This document shows, one piece after another, positions 61,073-64,000 of a stretch of DNA of 64,000 nt. Source of the stretch: Chania fonticola_B (GTDB lineage Bacteria > Pseudomonadota > Gammaproteobacteria > Enterobacterales > Enterobacteriaceae); assembly GCF_048537545.1 (NCBI RefSeq), contig NZ_CP183218.1; one strand, given 5' to 3'. The stretch's first letter is position 1, and every line of letters begins with the position of its first letter. The position numbers and the translations under genes are program-made. The notes under the pieces were generated by a model that had not been told where the DNA came from, searched no databases, and saw only the letters and a list, made by a program, of their open reading frames with translations.

Positions 61073-62296
61073 TTACATACTCATCAAGGTATTTAATTGC
61101 AGGATTGGCTGCAGGATCGCCAAAACGATAAACAGCACCACGCCCGCCATACTCACTACCAACAAGGGCTCAAAAAGCCCCAATGCCAACTGCATTTGGG
61201 CAGTAAACTCCCGATCCTGGTTGTCTGCCGCACGTTCCAGCATGCTGTCCAGTTCCCCACTGCGTTCACCGCTGGCGATCATGTGCCGCATCATCGGGGG
61301 AAACAGCGCAGTGATTTCCAGAGCCCTATGCAAGCTCACCCCCTCGCGCACAGATTCCGTTGCCAGTGACAGCTGGCGGCGCGCATATTCATTGGTTAAA
61401 ACCTCTCCGCTGATGCGCATCGCTTGCAGCAATGGCACCGCGCTGGCATTGAGAATGCTTAGCGTTCTGGCGTAACGGGCAGTATTGAGCCCTCGTGCGA
61501 TGCGTCCGATCACCGGGAGGCGCAGCAACTGCCGATGGAAAGCAATGCGCCAGGCTTGTTGGCGCAGCAACAGACGCATCAGCATCGGCGCCAATAACAG
61601 CAACAGCAGCACCCAAGGGCCAAAGGCTCGAACTCCGTCACTCAGCCCCATCAGCACACGAGTGGATAGCGGAAGTGCCTGCTTCATGTGAATGAACTGT
61701 TCCACCACCTTGGGCACGACGGCGGAAAGTAAAATGGCGATCACACTGATGGCGACCACCGTCAGCACGCAGGGGTAGATCATCGCCTGCAGGATACGAG
61801 CTCGCATTTGCTGGCGCTGCTCGGTGTAATCCGCCAACCGGTTCAGAACCAGATCCAGATGACCAGAAGCTTCACCCGCCGCCACCATCGCGCAGTACAA
61901 CCGCTCAAAACTGGTGGGATAAGCGCTCATGGCTTCAGCCAAGGAATGCCCCTCCAGTACTTTGGTGCGCACTGCGGCCATCAGGCTGCGCTGGCGGGGT
62001 TTTTCACTCTGTTTTGCCACGGCATCCAGCGCCTCCTCCAAGGGTAAGGAGGCGGCGACCAAGGTCGCAAGCTGACGAGTCAACAACGCCAGATCGGCAC
62101 TGCTAATCCCCCGCCCCCATGAAAGACGCCGCCCGTTTTGGGCCTGCTGGCGTTCATCCTGCCCTTCTTCCAGGCTTACAGGGACCAACCCCTGTTCCCG
62201 TAAAAGTTGACGGGCGTGGCGGGCTGAATCCGCTTCCTGCACTCCCCGCCGTTTTTTGCCGCGCTCGTCTAGCGCCTGATAATGAAATAGGGCCAT
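61073..62296 (-). CDS. gspF: Type II secretion inner-membrane protein F
   Basis: A 407-aa polytopic platform protein with two GspF domains (about 70-195 and 270-395). Three membrane helices are predicted. Typical segments are LTRQLATLVAASLPLEEAL and GERSGELDSML. It interacts with GspE and GspL. It starts 1 bp after the gspE stop. Confidence 0.94.
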   Translation of the reverse strand: MALFHYQALDERGKKRRGVQEADSARHARQLLREQGLVPVSLEEGQDERQQAQNGRRLSWGRGISSADLALLTRQLATLVAASLPLEEALDAVAKQSEKPRQRSLMAAVRTKVLEGHSLAEAMSAYPTSFERLYCAMVAAGEASGHLDLVLNRLADYTEQRQQMRARILQAMIYPCVLTVVAISVIAILLSAVVPKVVEQFIHMKQALPLSTRVLMGLSDGVRAFGPWVLLLLLLAPMLMRLLLRQQAWRIAFHRQLLRLPVIGRIARGLNTARYARTLSILNASAVPLLQAMRISGEVLTNEYARRQLSLATESVREGVSLHRALEITALFPPMMRHMIASGERSGELDSMLERAADNQDREFTAQMQLALGLFEPLLVVSMAGVVLFIVLAILQPILQLNTLMSM

Positions 62297-62297
62297 G

Positions 62298-63803
62298 TCA
62301 TCCCTCTTCCTGAGACTGGCTTTCGGTCACGCGGATCACCTCTTCCCAACTGGTCTCACCCGCCAACACTTTTTCCAATCCCCCCTGGCGCAATGTCTTG
62401 TACTCATGACGTAATTGACGAGCAATCGCGAATTCACTCTCTCCCTGATGGATCGCCGTACGCACTCGGTCATCAATCAGCAGCAGCTCATGGATACCCG
62501 TACGCCCACGGTAACCGGTAAAATTACACTGCGAGCATCCTTTCGCCTGCCATAATGGGGTTCCGGGTAAAATCCCCATTTGATCGGCCAAGGCCGGATC
62601 GGCGGCGTAAGTTTGACGACAATCGGGGCAGAGTGTGCGAACCAGTCGCTGCGCCAGCACGGCCAGTAATGAGGTGGAAAGCAAAAAAGGCTCGATGCCC
62701 ATATCCTGCAGCCGCGATAAGGCCCCCAGCGCGCTGTTGGTGTGCAGCGTGGAGAGTACCAGGTGCCCTGTCAGTGATGCCTGAACCGCAATCTGAGCGG
62801 TTTCGCTGTCGCGGATTTCCCCAACCAGCACTACATCAGGATCCTGACGCAGAATGGCTCGCAGACCGCGAGCAAATGTCATATCTACCTTGGGGTTTAC
62901 CTGCGTCTGGCCGATACCCTCGAGTTCATACTCGATCGGGTCTTCGACCGTCATGATATTGCGTTCGCTGGCATTGAGGCGGCTCAATGCTGCATAGAGG
63001 GTGGTGCTCTTACCCGAACCTGTAGGTCCGGTGACGAGAATAATGCCGTGTGGCCGCTGGATCAGTTCATCGATCTGCCGCCGATTATGTGAAGACATGC
63101 CAAGCGCGGCGAGATCCAGACTGACGCTGTTTTTATCCAGTAAACGCAGAACAATTCGTTCACCATAATTAGACGGTAAGGTCGAAACCCGCACATCAAT
63201 GGCTCGGCCACCGATTCGCAATGCCATGCGCCCATCCTGCGGTATCCGCTTCTCGGCAATATCCAGCCGTGCCATGACCTTGATGCGCGATATCAATAAA
63301 GAGGCCAACCGCCGCTGAGGGCGCAGAATTTCACGCAACACGCCATCGACCCGGAAACGGATCTGCAAATGGCGTTCATAGGTTTCGATATGGATATCCG
63401 AGGCTTTATCCTTGATGGCTTCCGTCAGCATCGCATTGATCAGGCGGATAATAGGGGCATCATCATCGGCATCCAGCAAGTCGTCGCTGTCGGGTAGCTC
63501 TTCTGCCAGGGTATAAAAATCCATTTCATTGCCGATATCAGTCATCATGCGTCGCGCCTCTTGCGAATCGCGCTGGTAGCTGATCACCAGTTGTTTCTCA
63601 AACTCTTCACCCGACACCGTGCTGATAGTCAGCCCACACCCGGCCACCCTACGCACCTCAAGCAATGCTGTGGCGGTGGTTTCCGCCAGACGGAGCACTC
63701 GGCACCCAGCATGATCCCGCAAAAGCAAAATGCGTTGCTCGCGCGCATAGGCAAATGGCAACTGCGGGCGTAATTCACTCAGGTCCTCGGGGAGGGTGTT
63801 CAT
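62298..63803 (-). CDS. gspE: Type II secretion ATPase E
   Basis: A 501-aa hexameric secretion ATPase. An N-terminal domain (about 1-90) precedes the C-terminal motor with Walker A GPTGSGKST, the Asp box, Walker B ILRQDPDVVLVGEIRD and a His box. A tetracysteine zinc motif (CPDC...CSQC) lies at about 394-430. All catalytic motifs are intact. Its start overlaps the gspD stop (ATGA). Confidence 0.95.
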   Translation of the reverse strand: MNTLPEDLSELRPQLPFAYAREQRILLLRDHAGCRVLRLAETTATALLEVRRVAGCGLTISTVSGEEFEKQLVISYQRDSQEARRMMTDIGNEMDFYTLAEELPDSDDLLDADDDAPIIRLINAMLTEAIKDKASDIHIETYERHLQIRFRVDGVLREILRPQRRLASLLISRIKVMARLDIAEKRIPQDGRMALRIGGRAIDVRVSTLPSNYGERIVLRLLDKNSVSLDLAALGMSSHNRRQIDELIQRPHGIILVTGPTGSGKSTTLYAALSRLNASERNIMTVEDPIEYELEGIGQTQVNPKVDMTFARGLRAILRQDPDVVLVGEIRDSETAQIAVQASLTGHLVLSTLHTNSALGALSRLQDMGIEPFLLSTSLLAVLAQRLVRTLCPDCRQTYAADPALADQMGILPGTPLWQAKGCSQCNFTGYRGRTGIHELLLIDDRVRTAIHQGESEFAIARQLRHEYKTLRQGGLEKVLAGETSWEEVIRVTESQSQEEG

Positions 63804-64000
63804 CGTCCCCCCGTTGAATAGAATGCGCTGATCGCGGCATTAACCTGGCGGAAAGTGGCACCGTTTTGATCGGGTGGCAACTTCAATACTTCGTTATTCA
63901 GCGTGGCTTCGCTCCCTTGTTTGCCACGCTGATGGTCTTGTTCCTGATTAAAAGCCTGATACTTTTCTGAGGAGGCCTGGCGATACTGGTCACGATCCCG
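63800..64000 (-). CDS. gspD: Type II secretion outer-membrane secretin D (C-terminal end only)
   Basis: The last 66 codons of a secretin, reading DRDQYRQASSEKYQAFNQ, then QRGKQGSEATLNN, then FRQVNAAISAFYS to a TGA at 63800-63802. It resembles the end of PulD (RDRDEYRQASSGQYTAFN), including the C-terminal S-domain that binds the pilotin. The gene runs off the right edge of the window. Confidence 0.9.
   Translation of the reverse strand, partial: RDRDQYRQASSEKYQAFNQEQDHQRGKQGSEATLNNEVLKLPPDQNGATFRQVNAAISAFYSTGGR

Overview
The window looks like a chromosome segment of Serratia or a close relative in the Yersiniaceae/Enterobacterales. The gene order over the first 40 kb follows the Escherichia coli nfo-fru-yei-yej-proL block almost gene for gene (yeiE, yeiH, nfo, fruA, fruK, fruB, setB, yeiW, yeiP, yeiQ, yeiR, lpxT, mepS, pdeN, yejABEF, yejG, bcr, rsuA, radD, rplY, yejK, yejL, yejM, proL). 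Protein sequences match those families along their full length. The genus is inferred from gene content, not demonstrated.

Region 1 (1-40.1 kb) is core chromosome with lineage-specific additions: a Nudix gene and a torYZ-like respiratory pair between fruB and setB; a tandem pair of small low-GC membrane proteins (13.4-14.2 kb); a TrpR-type mtr permease; uxuA placed divergently to yeiQ; and a tandem pair of small secreted fimbrial-like proteins (19.7-20.7 kb). Core modules are fructose PTS uptake (fruBKA, two Cra-type operators), base-excision repair (nfo), lipid A and peptidoglycan maintenance (lpxT, mepS, yejM), c-di-GMP hydrolysis (pdeN), peptide ABC import (yejABEF) and ribosome functions (yeiP, rsuA, rplY). 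Two related MITE-like repeats with GC-rich palindromic ends lie at about 14.3 and 32.2 kb.

Region 2 (40.27-48.23 kb) is an integrated genetic element of about 7.95 kb in the 3' end of tRNA-Pro(GGG). It is bounded by a 16-bp direct repeat. It carries a P4-type tyrosine integrase cut off by an intact IS1-family element, a zinc-ribbon protein, a decayed Rz/Rz1 spanin pair, two unrecognised low-GC genes, a repeat-dense noncoding block (44.8-45.5 kb), a GNxNAxKHG-motif protein, an OB-fold SSB-like protein, a YdaT-like regulator, two lambda-Xis-like excisionases and a DUF4224 protein. No capsid, tail, primase or large terminase gene is visible, so it is a phage satellite or a deleted lambdoid prophage. 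TTTTGGGACTA motifs at both ends look like integrase arm sites. This is the best place in the window to look for something undescribed.

Region 3 (48.4-64 kb) has an unknown secreted protein, a LexA-controlled DinI-family gene, tRNA-Thr(TGT), a LysR regulator divergent from an M20 peptidase and an MHS-type transporter, a secreted M14-type zinc peptidase relative, and a type II secretion operon in the order gspD(partial)-E-F-G-H-I-J-K-L-M-N-O, all on the minus strand and running off the right edge.
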